Assembly: GCA_002746645.1 (NCBI GenBank)
Contig: PDPU01000037.1
Location: forward strand, 1 to 62,738
DNA: 62,738 bases
DNA from: Gammaproteobacteria bacterium
Lineage (GTDB): Bacteria; Pseudomonadota; Gammaproteobacteria; Granulosicoccales; Granulosicoccaceae
Direction: 5' to 3'
This document shows positions 1 to 7,864 of this stretch, piece after piece. The notes beneath the pieces were generated by a model. The model was not told where the DNA came from. It worked only from the letters and a program-made list of their open reading frames with translations, and searched no databases. Each line of letters begins with the position of its first letter. Positions within the stretch are counted from its first letter, which is position 1. The translations under genes were made by a program, and so were the position numbers.

Positions 1-424
1 GTTGAGACACGGCGACGTCATGCTCGACAAGTTCCTGACAACTTCAAGCGTAGACGGACAGCGCGCGGATGCAAGTCAGTTCGCCGTGAACGCTTACCTC
101 GACAAGTACCACCTCCTGATTCTCGATGACCTGGTTTATGTTGCCAGGGACCAAGCCTAAACGAGTGTGCTGTTCGAGCTGATCAGCGCCTGCGACGAGC
201 GTCGTTCAACGATGATGACGGCAAAACAGTCCTTCGGCCAATGGGACCGGGTGTTTCCGGATCCGGCGATGACGCTCGCAGCGGTCGATCGCCTGATACA
301 CCACGCCGCCATCTTCGAGATGAACGTCGAGAGCTATCGACGCAGGGAGGCAAACCAGAAGCAGAAGGGCGCCGGTCGACCGGCGAGCCAGGCTACGGCA
401 CGCAACACGCGCAAGATTGATTGA
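1..424 (+). pseudogene. istB: IS21-family IstB helper ATPase, decayed C-terminal remnant
   Basis: Reading frame 2 from the window edge gives an IstB-like sequence: a Walker-B-like LLILDDLVYV stretch, then LFELISACDERRS, FPDPAMTLAAVDRLIHHA and NVESYRRR, all typical of the IS21 helper ATPase. A TAA stop at 158-160 interrupts it where the family has a glutamate codon (DQAETSVLFEL), so one base change probably created the stop. The frame then continues to a natural end at 424. The N-terminal half lies outside the window or is lost, and no istA transposase is visible. I read it as a dead insertion-sequence remnant at the edge of the defence region. An artefactual base call at 158 is the alternative. 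Confidence 0.8.
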
Positions 425-928
425 CGCTCCGCGACGCGAATCCGATCTTCTGCCAAATGACGCAGCCGCGCAGAGCTTGCACACCTATGTTTCTGGCCAG
501 CGGGATGCGCTTGACGACGAGGAAGGTTCAACACATCGATTTTCGCCCGAGAAGATGCTCGTACTGTTGCCGGATCCGGGAAGCGATCTTATAGCCTCGC
601 CCCACGTTCGAGTGTCAACCGGAAGCTGCCCCGGAATCGTTCTGCCCGTCGCCGGTAGAGCGACTCGCTGATCTCCACCCGCCCCTGACACCGACATCGG
701 AACAGCGAATGGGCAATCAGCAGGAGTCTCGCACCGACCTTGCCGACGTTCCAGTCGCTCGTTCATGGTCAGGAAATGGCGAATCAAGTGCGCCCACCAG
801 AATGGCGCCGACACCGCTGGCATCCCGAGTACTGAAAGCGAAGCCGAGATCACGTCAAACGCAAGCGACTCGTCGTGAACGTGTACCCGAAAGCGCCACT
901 GAAGGTTTACTTCCGGGTCAGGAAGAGG
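425..928. other. Intergenic stretch between istB remnant and CRISPR array
   Basis: About 500 nt in which I recognise no gene. Open frames exist on both strands, but none resembles a known family or has a good ribosome-binding site. The stretch may hold decayed insertion-sequence DNA. Since the array reads on the minus strand, this is its distal (trailer) side. No further repeat copy is visible here. Confidence 0.5.
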
Positions 929-1320
929 GTTTCAACAGCCTGAACGGCTAGTACCTCCAAAAGGTATGACGAGCTCGGTGCCTGCGGCGTGCGGCACTTC
1001 GTTTCAACAGCCTGAACGGCTAGTACCTCCAAAAGCATTGCTCTTTTTTGCTGTGCCATTTGCGTACGCAAGTTTCAACAGCCTGAACGGCTAGTACCTC
1101 CAAAAGCTGTTGCTGATGATGATGGTCGCCGGGTACCGGATGGGGTTTCAACAGCCTGAACGGCTAGTACCTCCATAAGATTCAGCCAACTGCCGGTGAA
1201 TCATCACCACAGACGGTTTCAACAGCCTGAACGGCTAGTACCTCCAAAAAGACCGATACCGACACGGAAACGGATTCAGATTCCGGTTTCAACAGCCTGA
1301 ACGGCTAGTACCTCCAAAAG
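929..1320 (-). CRISPR. CRISPR array, 6 repeats of 35 bp and 5 spacers
   Basis: Repeats lie at 929-963, 1001-1035, 1072-1106, 1145-1179, 1216-1250 and 1286-1320. On the plus strand they begin GTTTCAACAGCCTGAACGG and end CTAGTACCTCCAAAAG. Spacers are 37, 36, 38, 36 and 35 bp. Repeat 4 has A to T at 1176 and repeat 5 has G to A at its last base (1250); the rest are identical. The reverse complement contains AGCC-GTTCA-GGCT, a 4-bp stem, followed directly by GTTGAAAC. This is the layout of a Cas6-cleaved repeat with an 8-nt 5' handle, so transcription is inferred on the minus strand, with the leader-proximal spacer at 1251-1285. The neighbouring Cas6-RT-Cas1/Cas2 operon on the same strand makes it the obvious cognate array. 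Confidence 0.97.
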
Positions 1321-1581
1321 TACCCCTCGAATACTACTACACTTTCAACAACTTGCACACCGGTTTTGGCAACTCAGCGCTGACACCTCGCAGAAACCGG
1401 ATTTCAGCCTTCATTTCTCCGCCGAGAACGCCGTAACTCTTTGATTTCATTGGGAGTGCCACTCAGGATGAAGCCGGTTTCCGCGCTTCTGCGCCAATTG
1501 ATTGATTTCACTATGATTATTGCGTTACTGGTGACCCAGGGCCGAGTTTCCGATCTGAGTCGCATAGCGCACGAATCACGA
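1321..1581 (-). promoter_or_regulatory. Putative CRISPR leader between cas2 and the array
   Basis: This 261-nt non-coding stretch separates the end of cas2 from the first repeat on the inferred transcript strand, where a leader is expected. It carries an imperfect inverted repeat of about 16 bp: 1390-1406 (core CAGAAACCGGATTTCA) against 1469-1484 (core TGAAGCCGGTTTCCGC). Such a structure could mark an integration-directing or regulatory site. I see no convincing sigma-70 promoter, so the array may be transcribed from the cas operon promoter. The leader role is inferred from position and repeat orientation. Confidence 0.5.
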
Positions 1582-1860
1582 TCACAACACATGCGCATGC
1601 GGAAACTGCACGGCAGGCTTTCCCTCCTGGTCGATGGCCTGGCGCCGGCAATCGCGGCACAGCGGATAGAGGCGCAGGTTCCCCGCATCGCCGATCATCT
1701 CATCGAGTTCCACGCGCAGCCGATCAAGCTCCACGGCATTGCCGACCAGCACTTCGAACACGGACCACTGTACGCGTTTTCCATACGCGAGAAGCCGTTT
1801 GCCGACACGGCGGCGGATGGCATCGTCTTCGATGTCGAAACAGATCACCCAGCATTGCAT
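1582..1860 (-). CDS. cas2: CRISPR-associated endonuclease Cas2
   Basis: Cas2 bridges two Cas1 dimers in the spacer-integration complex. The 92-residue protein begins MQCWVICFDIEDDAIRRRV, matching the Cas2 ferredoxin-like fold with its first-strand Asp (FDIEDD). It continues with RLLAYGKRVQWSVFEV, the usual second-strand region. The longer open frame reaches 1986 but overlaps the 3' end of the upstream cas1 fusion. I chose the ATG at 1860 because an AGGA ribosome-binding site lies just upstream and the family motif starts there. It sits 67 nt downstream of the Cas6-RT-Cas1 gene on the same strand and is the last gene before the leader and array. Confidence 0.93.
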   Translation of the reverse strand: MQCWVICFDIEDDAIRRRVGKRLLAYGKRVQWSVFEVLVGNAVELDRLRVELDEMIGDAGNLRLYPLCRDCRRQAIDQEGKPAVQFPHAHVL

Positions 1861-1927
1861 GGCATGTTTTCCTGTCGGTGTGCAGCCTGTTCGATGTCCG
1901 GCTTCTCGCGGCCTGGCGTCCGGGGTG

Positions 1928-4900
1928 TCATCGCAACCGGAAGACCCTGAAAAGCTCGGGGTCCCGCCGGTTGATGGCGAGGGCAATGCTGTGACACTGG
2001 CGATGCAGGTGCACCCGAAGCGGATATGCGTCGGTTTCCCCTCGCGCCTTCAGCGGCCTTGCGAGCCGTGACAGCAGGTCGCCGATCAGTCGTCTGCGTG
2101 CAGCCGGCAACACGAGGCAACCACTGCCTTCCGGTTGCATCGAGAAATCCTCGGGCTTCAGCGAATGCCGCCGCAACAGCGTGAGAACCGACTGTGCCAC
2201 CACATGGCGGAACGGCTCGATCATGTCGGAGGCGAGCGCGGCATGCTCGCCTCGCGCTCGATGGTAGACACCGAAGGCCGGTTGCAGACGCTCGGCCTTG
2301 AGAAAGGCATCTGCATTGGCGTAGAGAAGCGTGTAGCCGATCGAGAGGAGCGCGTTGACCGGGTCAGGCGGTGGACGCCGCTCGCGCGAGGAAAACCCGA
2401 ACGCTTCCGGCAGCAACGACGCAAACTGCTCGAAGAACGCCGCGGCCGCCCTGCCCTCGATGCCATTGATGGAAGCGAGATCCCTGGCGTCGTCAAGATC
2501 GCGAAGCCATCGCGTGGTCGCGAGTGCCTCGCCTTCGCGCTTGCGGCCCACGTCGGCATGGTGGCGTATCTTAGCGGCAACGAGTGCCCGGGCAATCGGC
2601 AGGCAGAAGCCGGGGTCTTCACTCGTCACCCCCTGTTGAAACCAGAGCGTCTGCTGTGCGGCATCGGGGCTGGGTGAGACACTGAAATCGAGCCACCCCG
2701 TACCCGTGGTGACGTGCACATGCACGCCGTGCCGCGCGGCGACCCGGAGTGCCGGCGTGGTGATGTGCTGGTTGCCCATGAGAAAGAGGTGCCGGAGATG
2801 GCGCCAGGGGCGTGTCAGCACGCGCTCGTCATCCCTGGTCACGACCAGCCGGCCACCTTCGGTAAACGCCATGTGTCCGGCGCCGACGACATACACCGAA
2901 CCGGCAGGATCGAACTGCTCACCGATGCAGAGCGGTCGATCCTCGTCAAGGAGCTGCTTCGCCTCGTGTGCTTCCAGCTCCCGTGTGCTCAATGTGCGGG
3001 GCAGTTGCCGGCCGAGCTTCGCAAGCCAGTGCGCAACCTGAAGATGCGTGTCCGCGGCGTCATCGCGGTGCTTTCCGTCTCGGTTTCTCGCGGGTTCGAG
3101 AACACGATTGCGCGAGACATCGATGGCATAGTCATTGACGAAGAGATACCCGAGAAACTCCAGCCCATCGTCGATGTCCACGACACGGCTCTTGTCCGGA
3201 TGCAGGATGAATCCGAATTCGGCAAGCGAGGCCGCCGCGTGGCGCGACGCTTCTTCGGCCTGCTCACGGCTCTTGCAGAGAATCACGAAATCATCGGCAA
3301 AGCGCACGAGGCGCAGCCCCATCGCCGCCATGTCGTTGTCGAAGTCATCGAGCATGAGGTTGGCGAGCAGTGGCGAGAGGTTCGATCCCTGCGGCAGGCC
3401 CTGACGGCGGGGATGCTCCTCCCCCTGCCAGCGAACCGGCGCACTGATCCAGTTCATGATCGCATCGACGACGGGGTCTTCATCAAGGAGCGCGAGAAGG
3501 CGTGTGTGCAGATGCGAGTGCCTGACGCTGCCGAAGAAGTCCTCGATGTCCGCATCGTACACCCAGCGAAAACCGTCCCGCCGCGCCTTCGTGATGGCAT
3601 CGGCGGCGCTCTTTCGCGAACGCCCGCGGCGATAGCCGAAGCTGAGCGGGTGCATGAGACTGTCGAGGGCAGGCCCCAGCTCCTGGGCGATGGCGCGCTG
3701 CAGAACGGCATCCCAGAACGGTGGGATGGCCAGAAACCGGCTACCGCCGTCGGGCTTCGGCATCAGGCAGGCTCGTGTGGGCGGTGGTGTGTAGCGCCCT
3801 TGCCGCAGCGCCTCGACGGGCCGGCGGAGTGTTTCCAGGAGCGAATGGCGCGTGTCGGCATCCTCATCGGCATTGTCGTGATCGGTGTCGAGAAACTCGT
3901 CCGGTATCTCATCGATCACTTCGGCACTGACGGGAACCGCCTGACGACTCTCGCGCACGTGCCGCCAGGCGGCAAGGAGGTTCTCGGCTGCCAGTGACTG
4001 GCCGAGCCAGTCTTCTGCCGGCAACGCCCGCCGAAGGCTCAGTTGCCCGTCGGGGGTTTCGAGCCGGAAGCGCCCGAGGCCCGATACGACCCCCTGGCCG
4101 ATGCCGAGGTACTGGGAGAGCACCAGCAGCCTTGCCCAGTCCATCGGCAGTGCGATCTGCAGACGATGCGTGCCGAGCAGCCCGCCCTTGGGTTTCGGCT
4201 CGCCCGTTCCGGAGCGGTAGTCGTCTTCGACCCAGAAGACGTCGTGACGCTCGGCGGCCACGGGCGGAATCCCGGCACGGTCGCGCGCGGGTGAGTGCAC
4301 CGCAAGCCGTCGCGCCACCGCACCCACGGCATCCCACGCACGCTCGAGGAGAAGCTCGGCCGTGACATCGCCGGCATCGCGGCAGAACCGGAGTTCCCCC
4401 TTGCCGCGCCGTGTCGCCGGTTTCAGCAGCCGTACCGGGCTCGTCCACTGCCAGACGAGACCAGCCACCGAAGCCTCCTGCCAGATCGCGGCCTCGACAT
4501 CGAGTTCCTCGGCACCGTAGGCCGAGAGTTCGAGGGTGTTGACGACGGGCGTACCGCTGAAGAAGTCCTCGACACCCACCAGCGACCAGTGCGGGCCAAA
4601 GGCCGCAGTGGGTGATGGTGACGGCGGTGTTGCCACCGACCCCGCGGCCCCGTGCGAGAGGCGCGTCAGGATGCGATCGAGCGTGTGCAGCCCCGGTGCG
4701 GTGGCGAACAGCACGAACCGATACCGATCACCCGCCCGGTAGCTGACGCGACCGGATTCCACGGCATCGAGCCGAAGGTGCTCGAACCCGCTCGGGACGT
4801 CACCCGCCACACCGTCACGCGGTACGGCACCGTCACGGGCAAGGTGCCGAAGCCATGCGCTGAGCGCGTGCGTGTGCATGAAGCGCGTACTGACATCGCA

Positions 4901-5017
4901 CCGGCTCTCGAGCGTCAGGGTCACGCCACGAATCGGCAGGAGCAGCCTGACCAGGGGTGTCAGCAGGGCATCAACGCATGATGGCGTCATCGGTGCATCG
5001 TCGATGATCACGGTCAT
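1928..5017 (-). CDS. cas1: Cas6-reverse transcriptase-Cas1 fusion protein
   Basis: A 1029-residue three-domain adaptation protein. Residues 1-345 are Cas6-like, ending in the glycine-rich GIGQGVVSGLGRFRL; histidines at 48 and 50 are candidates for crRNA cleavage. An acidic linker (about 365-390) follows. Residues 395-640 are a group II-intron-like reverse transcriptase: ADIEDFF (Asp490), RQGLPQGSNLSPLLAN and RFADDFVIL (Asp575, Asp576). Residues 705-1029 are Cas1 with the expected catalytic set: Glu854 in NGIEGRAA, His919 in FGVYHR, and Asp931 in ASDMIEPFR. In characterised relatives (Marinomonas RT-Cas1) such fusions acquire spacers from RNA. The open frame extends to 5326, but the ATG at 5017 overlaps the upstream stop as ATGA, and the extra 103 residues are Arg/Ala-rich antisense of the exonuclease gene. 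All catalytic residues are intact. Confidence 0.95.
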   Translation of the reverse strand: MTVIIDDAPMTPSCVDALLTPLVRLLLPIRGVTLTLESRCDVSTRFMHTHALSAWLRHLARDGAVPRDGVAGDVPSGFEHLRLDAVESGRVSYRAGDRYRFVLFATAPGLHTLDRILTRLSHGAAGSVATPPSPSPTAAFGPHWSLVGVEDFFSGTPVVNTLELSAYGAEELDVEAAIWQEASVAGLVWQWTSPVRLLKPATRRGKGELRFCRDAGDVTAELLLERAWDAVGAVARRLAVHSPARDRAGIPPVAAERHDVFWVEDDYRSGTGEPKPKGGLLGTHRLQIALPMDWARLLVLSQYLGIGQGVVSGLGRFRLETPDGQLSLRRALPAEDWLGQSLAAENLLAAWRHVRESRQAVPVSAEVIDEIPDEFLDTDHDNADEDADTRHSLLETLRRPVEALRQGRYTPPPTRACLMPKPDGGSRFLAIPPFWDAVLQRAIAQELGPALDSLMHPLSFGYRRGRSRKSAADAITKARRDGFRWVYDADIEDFFGSVRHSHLHTRLLALLDEDPVVDAIMNWISAPVRWQGEEHPRRQGLPQGSNLSPLLANLMLDDFDNDMAAMGLRLVRFADDFVILCKSREQAEEASRHAAASLAEFGFILHPDKSRVVDIDDGLEFLGYLFVNDYAIDVSRNRVLEPARNRDGKHRDDAADTHLQVAHWLAKLGRQLPRTLSTRELEAHEAKQLLDEDRPLCIGEQFDPAGSVYVVGAGHMAFTEGGRLVVTRDDERVLTRPWRHLRHLFLMGNQHITTPALRVAARHGVHVHVTTGTGWLDFSVSPSPDAAQQTLWFQQGVTSEDPGFCLPIARALVAAKIRHHADVGRKREGEALATTRWLRDLDDARDLASINGIEGRAAAAFFEQFASLLPEAFGFSSRERRPPPDPVNALLSIGYTLLYANADAFLKAERLQPAFGVYHRARGEHAALASDMIEPFRHVVAQSVLTLLRRHSLKPEDFSMQPEGSGCLVLPAARRRLIGDLLSRLARPLKARGETDAYPLRVHLHRQCHSIALAINRRDPELFRVFRLR

Positions 5018-5631
5018 CCCCGCACCACGCAAGCCGCGTCCTCCGGAGAGCGCGACAGCAGCACGCCGACAACGGCCCGGAGGTGCCGCGCATCGTCGAG
5101 CGCATGATGGCGATGCCCGTCGAAAGGAGCGAGCGACTCGCGATCGAGGTCGAAGGGCAGCGCCCGGGCGCGAAGCCAGGTGGACAGCTCCACGGGGTAC
5201 ATCTCGAGGTTCTTCGGCAGCGACAGCGCACTGCCGAACAGCGAAACGAACAGCACCCAGTCCCAGCTTCCCATGTCCACCCAGACTTCGGCGCGAGCAA
5301 AGGGAGCAAGCCAGTCGCGAAGCCACCGACCGAGTTGCTCGGGAGTACCGCGCCCGTAGGTGCAGTGGTGGGTGTCATCGTGTTCAGGCTCGATGACCCT
5401 GTCGTCATCGAGCGGCGTCCAGAGTGCGGACAGCACATGCTCGACGAGCCACGGATTCTGGTCGGCACTTGCGAGACCCGTGCGCTCGAGATAGATCGCA
5501 CGCCCGTGCTCATCGGTGATCGCGAGCGAGATGAGCGCCGCATCGCCCGTGAGACCGGTGAATTCGGTATCGAGATACAACCTCTCGATGCCGGAATCGT
5601 CACCCTGCCCGCTCTCGTTTTCGCTCGTCAT
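5014..5631 (-). CDS. DEDDh-family 3'-5' exonuclease, first gene of the RT-CRISPR operon
   Basis: A 205-residue protein with the DnaQ/RNase T-like exonuclease fold: motif I LYLDTEFTG (Asp21, Glu23), a candidate motif II Asp124 in SWDWVLF, and motif III HHALDDARHL (His175, Asp180). The spacing fits the DEDDh type, which hydrolyses DNA or RNA 3' ends with two metal ions. A strong GGGAGAAGGG ribosome-binding site precedes the ATG at 5631. Its TGA overlaps the ATG of the Cas6-RT-Cas1 gene (ATGA), so the two are probably translationally coupled. DnaQ-like exonucleases trim prespacers in other CRISPR systems and are sometimes fused to Cas2. I infer a prespacer or cDNA trimming role here. An unrelated housekeeping exoribonuclease is possible but less likely given the overlap. 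Confidence 0.85.
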   Translation of the reverse strand: MTSENESGQGDDSGIERLYLDTEFTGLTGDAALISLAITDEHGRAIYLERTGLASADQNPWLVEHVLSALWTPLDDDRVIEPEHDDTHHCTYGRGTPEQLGRWLRDWLAPFARAEVWVDMGSWDWVLFVSLFGSALSLPKNLEMYPVELSTWLRARALPFDLDRESLAPFDGHRHHALDDARHLRAVVGVLLSRSPEDAACVVRG

Positions 5632-5963
5632 GCCCTTCTCCCGTTTCTCGACACGCCTGCGACAGTGTCATGATGCGCTTTCGGAAAGCACGAAGGTCGC
5701 AACACCCGCGCTCGTCGCTGCAACAGTGGGCTTGTTCATTCACCGTTCGAAACGGCAGCTCTCAAACAAGCGAATGCCTGCGGAGATTGCTGGGACATTG
5801 TTCGAGCCTCAGCATCACGTACCCGTTATTCGTGCATTATATATCATCATGCTGAGTATCCAGTCGGAACGCCGGCATTCGTCATCATTCAATAAACCAG
5901 TCCAAACCGCAGAATAACACTCCTACATTAAAATATTGATCAATGCAACCTTCAACTCCATAA
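5632..5963. other. Intergenic boundary between RT-CRISPR operon and Kiwa-like genes
   Basis: No gene recognised in about 330 nt. The first third keeps the GC-rich character of the cas operon and must hold its promoter, reading leftward. From roughly 5810 the sequence becomes AT-rich, marking the junction with the Kiwa-like genes. I see no clear terminator hairpin after kwaB. Confidence 0.4.
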
Positions 5964-6830
5964 CTATTCAGTTATCATTTTTTTTGAATTTGTCACATAT
6001 CGACGACCTGTAAGCGCTGCCTCATAAATACCATCATCTAAAAAACGGAAAAATCTTATAGCTTCATTTTTATCTTGAGGCACTTGGATTGCTCCACCGA
6101 CAATCTTTAAATCAAAGCCCAGTTCGCTAGAATTTTGTTGTATCTCTTCAGGATCATATCTATCCAGCACCTCCGATTTCATTATCTTGTGCACGAGTCT
6201 TCTTGCGGTCTGGTTAGCCTCTTTTTTGAATGCACCTACACTTGAAAAATGCAAGCAGCCATGTGCAGCAAGCTCATCGATATCCGAATTCGTCGCCTCA
6301 TAATATAAATTCTTAAAATCAAATATGCTTCGCAAATTATGATAGCTATCAAATTTTACAAGGCCATCTTCGACCACGCAGGCCAATTTTGTACCGATCG
6401 CAAAAGCGGCTTCGGTAATCTCATTAAAAACACGATCTCGACACAGAAACGAAAACCCTTTGTTCAAATACTGACCAGCCGTAAATCTTTGTATCAATAA
6501 TATCATATTTTCTTCTGCACGCACCGAAACAAACAATGCTCGAATATTTTCGGATTGAATATTATTTACATCGACAGACTGCAGACTCGTTACATTGGAC
6601 CTCGCGGCTTCAATAAGCACCTTCACCTGGTCATCTACAGCCAGCGTGAGCAATTCACCCTCATCAGGCTTCCAGTCACCACTGAAAGCAATTTCCTCCG
6701 AACGCCCACTTTTAAATGATTTACTTTGCCCAATGAATATGTCTTTTATCTTTGTCTGAACATCCCGCGCCATACGAACATGCTTGACCACATGGCCTTG
6801 AGACGTTTTACAATAAGCTAGGAGAGTCAT
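5964..6830 (-). CDS. kwaB: KwaB-like protein (DUF4868), Kiwa anti-phage system
   Basis: A 288-residue soluble protein that I match to the DUF4868 family of KwaB. It contains the blocks GFSFLCRDRVFNEI, KLACVVEDGLVKFDSYHNLRSIFDF and YYEATNSDIDELAAHG, and a basic C-terminal tail. In Kiwa, membrane-bound KwaA senses phage attack and works with KwaB, a DNA-binding partner that blocks phage replication or late transcription. Here kwaB starts four bases inside the end of the upstream membrane gene (overlap 6827-6830), the standard kwaA-kwaB arrangement. The gene is clearly AT-richer than its neighbours, suggesting transfer. Assignment is by recalled family features and gene pairing, not by a search. 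Confidence 0.82.
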   Translation of the reverse strand: MTLLAYCKTSQGHVVKHVRMARDVQTKIKDIFIGQSKSFKSGRSEEIAFSGDWKPDEGELLTLAVDDQVKVLIEAARSNVTSLQSVDVNNIQSENIRALFVSVRAEENMILLIQRFTAGQYLNKGFSFLCRDRVFNEITEAAFAIGTKLACVVEDGLVKFDSYHNLRSIFDFKNLYYEATNSDIDELAAHGCLHFSSVGAFKKEANQTARRLVHKIMKSEVLDRYDPEEIQQNSSELGFDLKIVGGAIQVPQDKNEAIRFFRFLDDGIYEAALTGRRYVTNSKKMITE

Positions 6831-7360
6831 TCACGATCTCTATCTTTAACAAATTCAATGACGATATATTCAGTAAGCTGAACCACTATAAAACACTGTT
6901 TAGCCGATCGCAACTCTTTTTTTGTAATCAAGACATATGAAACGCCCTCATCTGTGCCCACCTTATAAAAATGCCACCTCAACAAGCCCAACAAAGGATT
7001 GAAATGATAGCCGTATCCCGTGCTAATAGTTAGTGAGAATACAATTATCGTGGGAATGACTACGTTCCAATTCAGATTTCCAAATTCAGCTGCAAAAAGA
7101 GGCGACAAGTAGAGCAGGATAAAGGCCATGTACTCTCGATCGGCCACTTCGACAGACGTTATTTTAAATTCTATCTGCTCAAGCCTTCTTTCGCAGTAAC
7201 GAAGAAGCCCGGACATAATAACAACAAGGCACAATGCGGCTGCGAGCAAGCAAAATGCAATGGAATACCTTTCATCAGAGAAAAGCACCCATGCATAAAC
7301 AAGTGCCACTGGCGCGAGAGCCGTTCCAGTAAACATCAATTTTGCAAATATATTAAGCAT
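6827..7360 (-). CDS. kwaA: KwaA-like four-helix membrane protein, Kiwa anti-phage system
   Basis: A 177-residue protein with four likely membrane segments (about residues 8-27, 32-53, 77-92 and 97-118). A conserved-looking GYGYHFNPLLGLLRWHFY stretch and a cytosolic tail (VSYVLITKKELR) follow. Size, topology and the overlap with the DUF4868 gene fit KwaA, the membrane sensor of Kiwa. A GGAGG ribosome-binding site lies six bases before the ATG at 7360. The pair appears to be a complete two-gene operon placed next to the CRISPR module. A generic small membrane protein is the alternative, but the coupled partner makes Kiwa the best reading. Confidence 0.8.
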   Translation of the reverse strand: MLNIFAKLMFTGTALAPVALVYAWVLFSDERYSIAFCLLAAALCLVVIMSGLLRYCERRLEQIEFKITSVEVADREYMAFILLYLSPLFAAEFGNLNWNVVIPTIIVFSLTISTGYGYHFNPLLGLLRWHFYKVGTDEGVSYVLITKKELRSAKQCFIVVQLTEYIVIEFVKDRDRE

Positions 7361-7864
7361 CCCCAGCCTCCACAGGCGCCAATATTAGCGCACAACCTCT
7401 TGATCGTTCCTTGTTACATTCGGGGCAGAATCCACACTAATTTTTTATTTATAGCCGAAATGTGAGAATGTTTGTGCAGATGCAGTTCTTTATTGTTGTC
7501 TTATTTAATGATCATATGGAAAATCATCCGTCTATTTTGAAATGCAGATGCGTCAATCAGCATCTTCAATAACGCATACGACAAATAAACCGCCGACACA
7601 TGTGTAACAATTGTCAATACTTCATTGCGACATAAACCTCTTCAAACAGTGCATGACACCAGTCAAGACAGTCTTCAACAAGGATATCTCAACGACACCA
7701 CTGTTGCCAAGCAACGGCGCTGAGCACAATAATGTCAATGATCAGCTCAATACAAATCACCCCAAACACCGCACAGACTCGCTCGCGATGCACTGTTGTC
7801 CCGCACACCCCGCAATGAAACAATCACTCCCGATCAACAGCGCCGTCAACGAAACCGTCAGGTC
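7361..7864. other. AT-rich divergent intergenic region
   Basis: About 500 nt between leftward kwaA and the rightward beta-glucosidase. It must hold both promoters. The left part is AT-rich, with candidate -10 elements on the minus strand (TAATAT and TATAAA), but neither has a matching -35 at good spacing. The right part is an open frame upstream of the chosen beta-glucosidase ATG and looks non-coding. No RNA gene or repeat noted. Confidence 0.4.

Noticed and set aside
485..853. Minus-strand 122-residue frame between istB and the array
   Set aside because: No recognisable family, no ribosome-binding site, and unusual composition; left as intergenic.
1343..1359. CTTTCAACAACTTGCAC, resembling a degenerate CRISPR repeat start after the last repeat
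   Set aside because: Only about 13 of 17 bases match, the rest of the repeat is absent, and the gap from the last repeat (about 22 nt) is shorter than any spacer.
5018..5326. 103-residue N-terminal extension of the Cas6-RT-Cas1 frame
   Set aside because: It is antiparallel-frame sequence within the exonuclease gene, Arg/Ala-rich, unlike Cas6, and the ATGA-coupled start at 5017 explains the gene.
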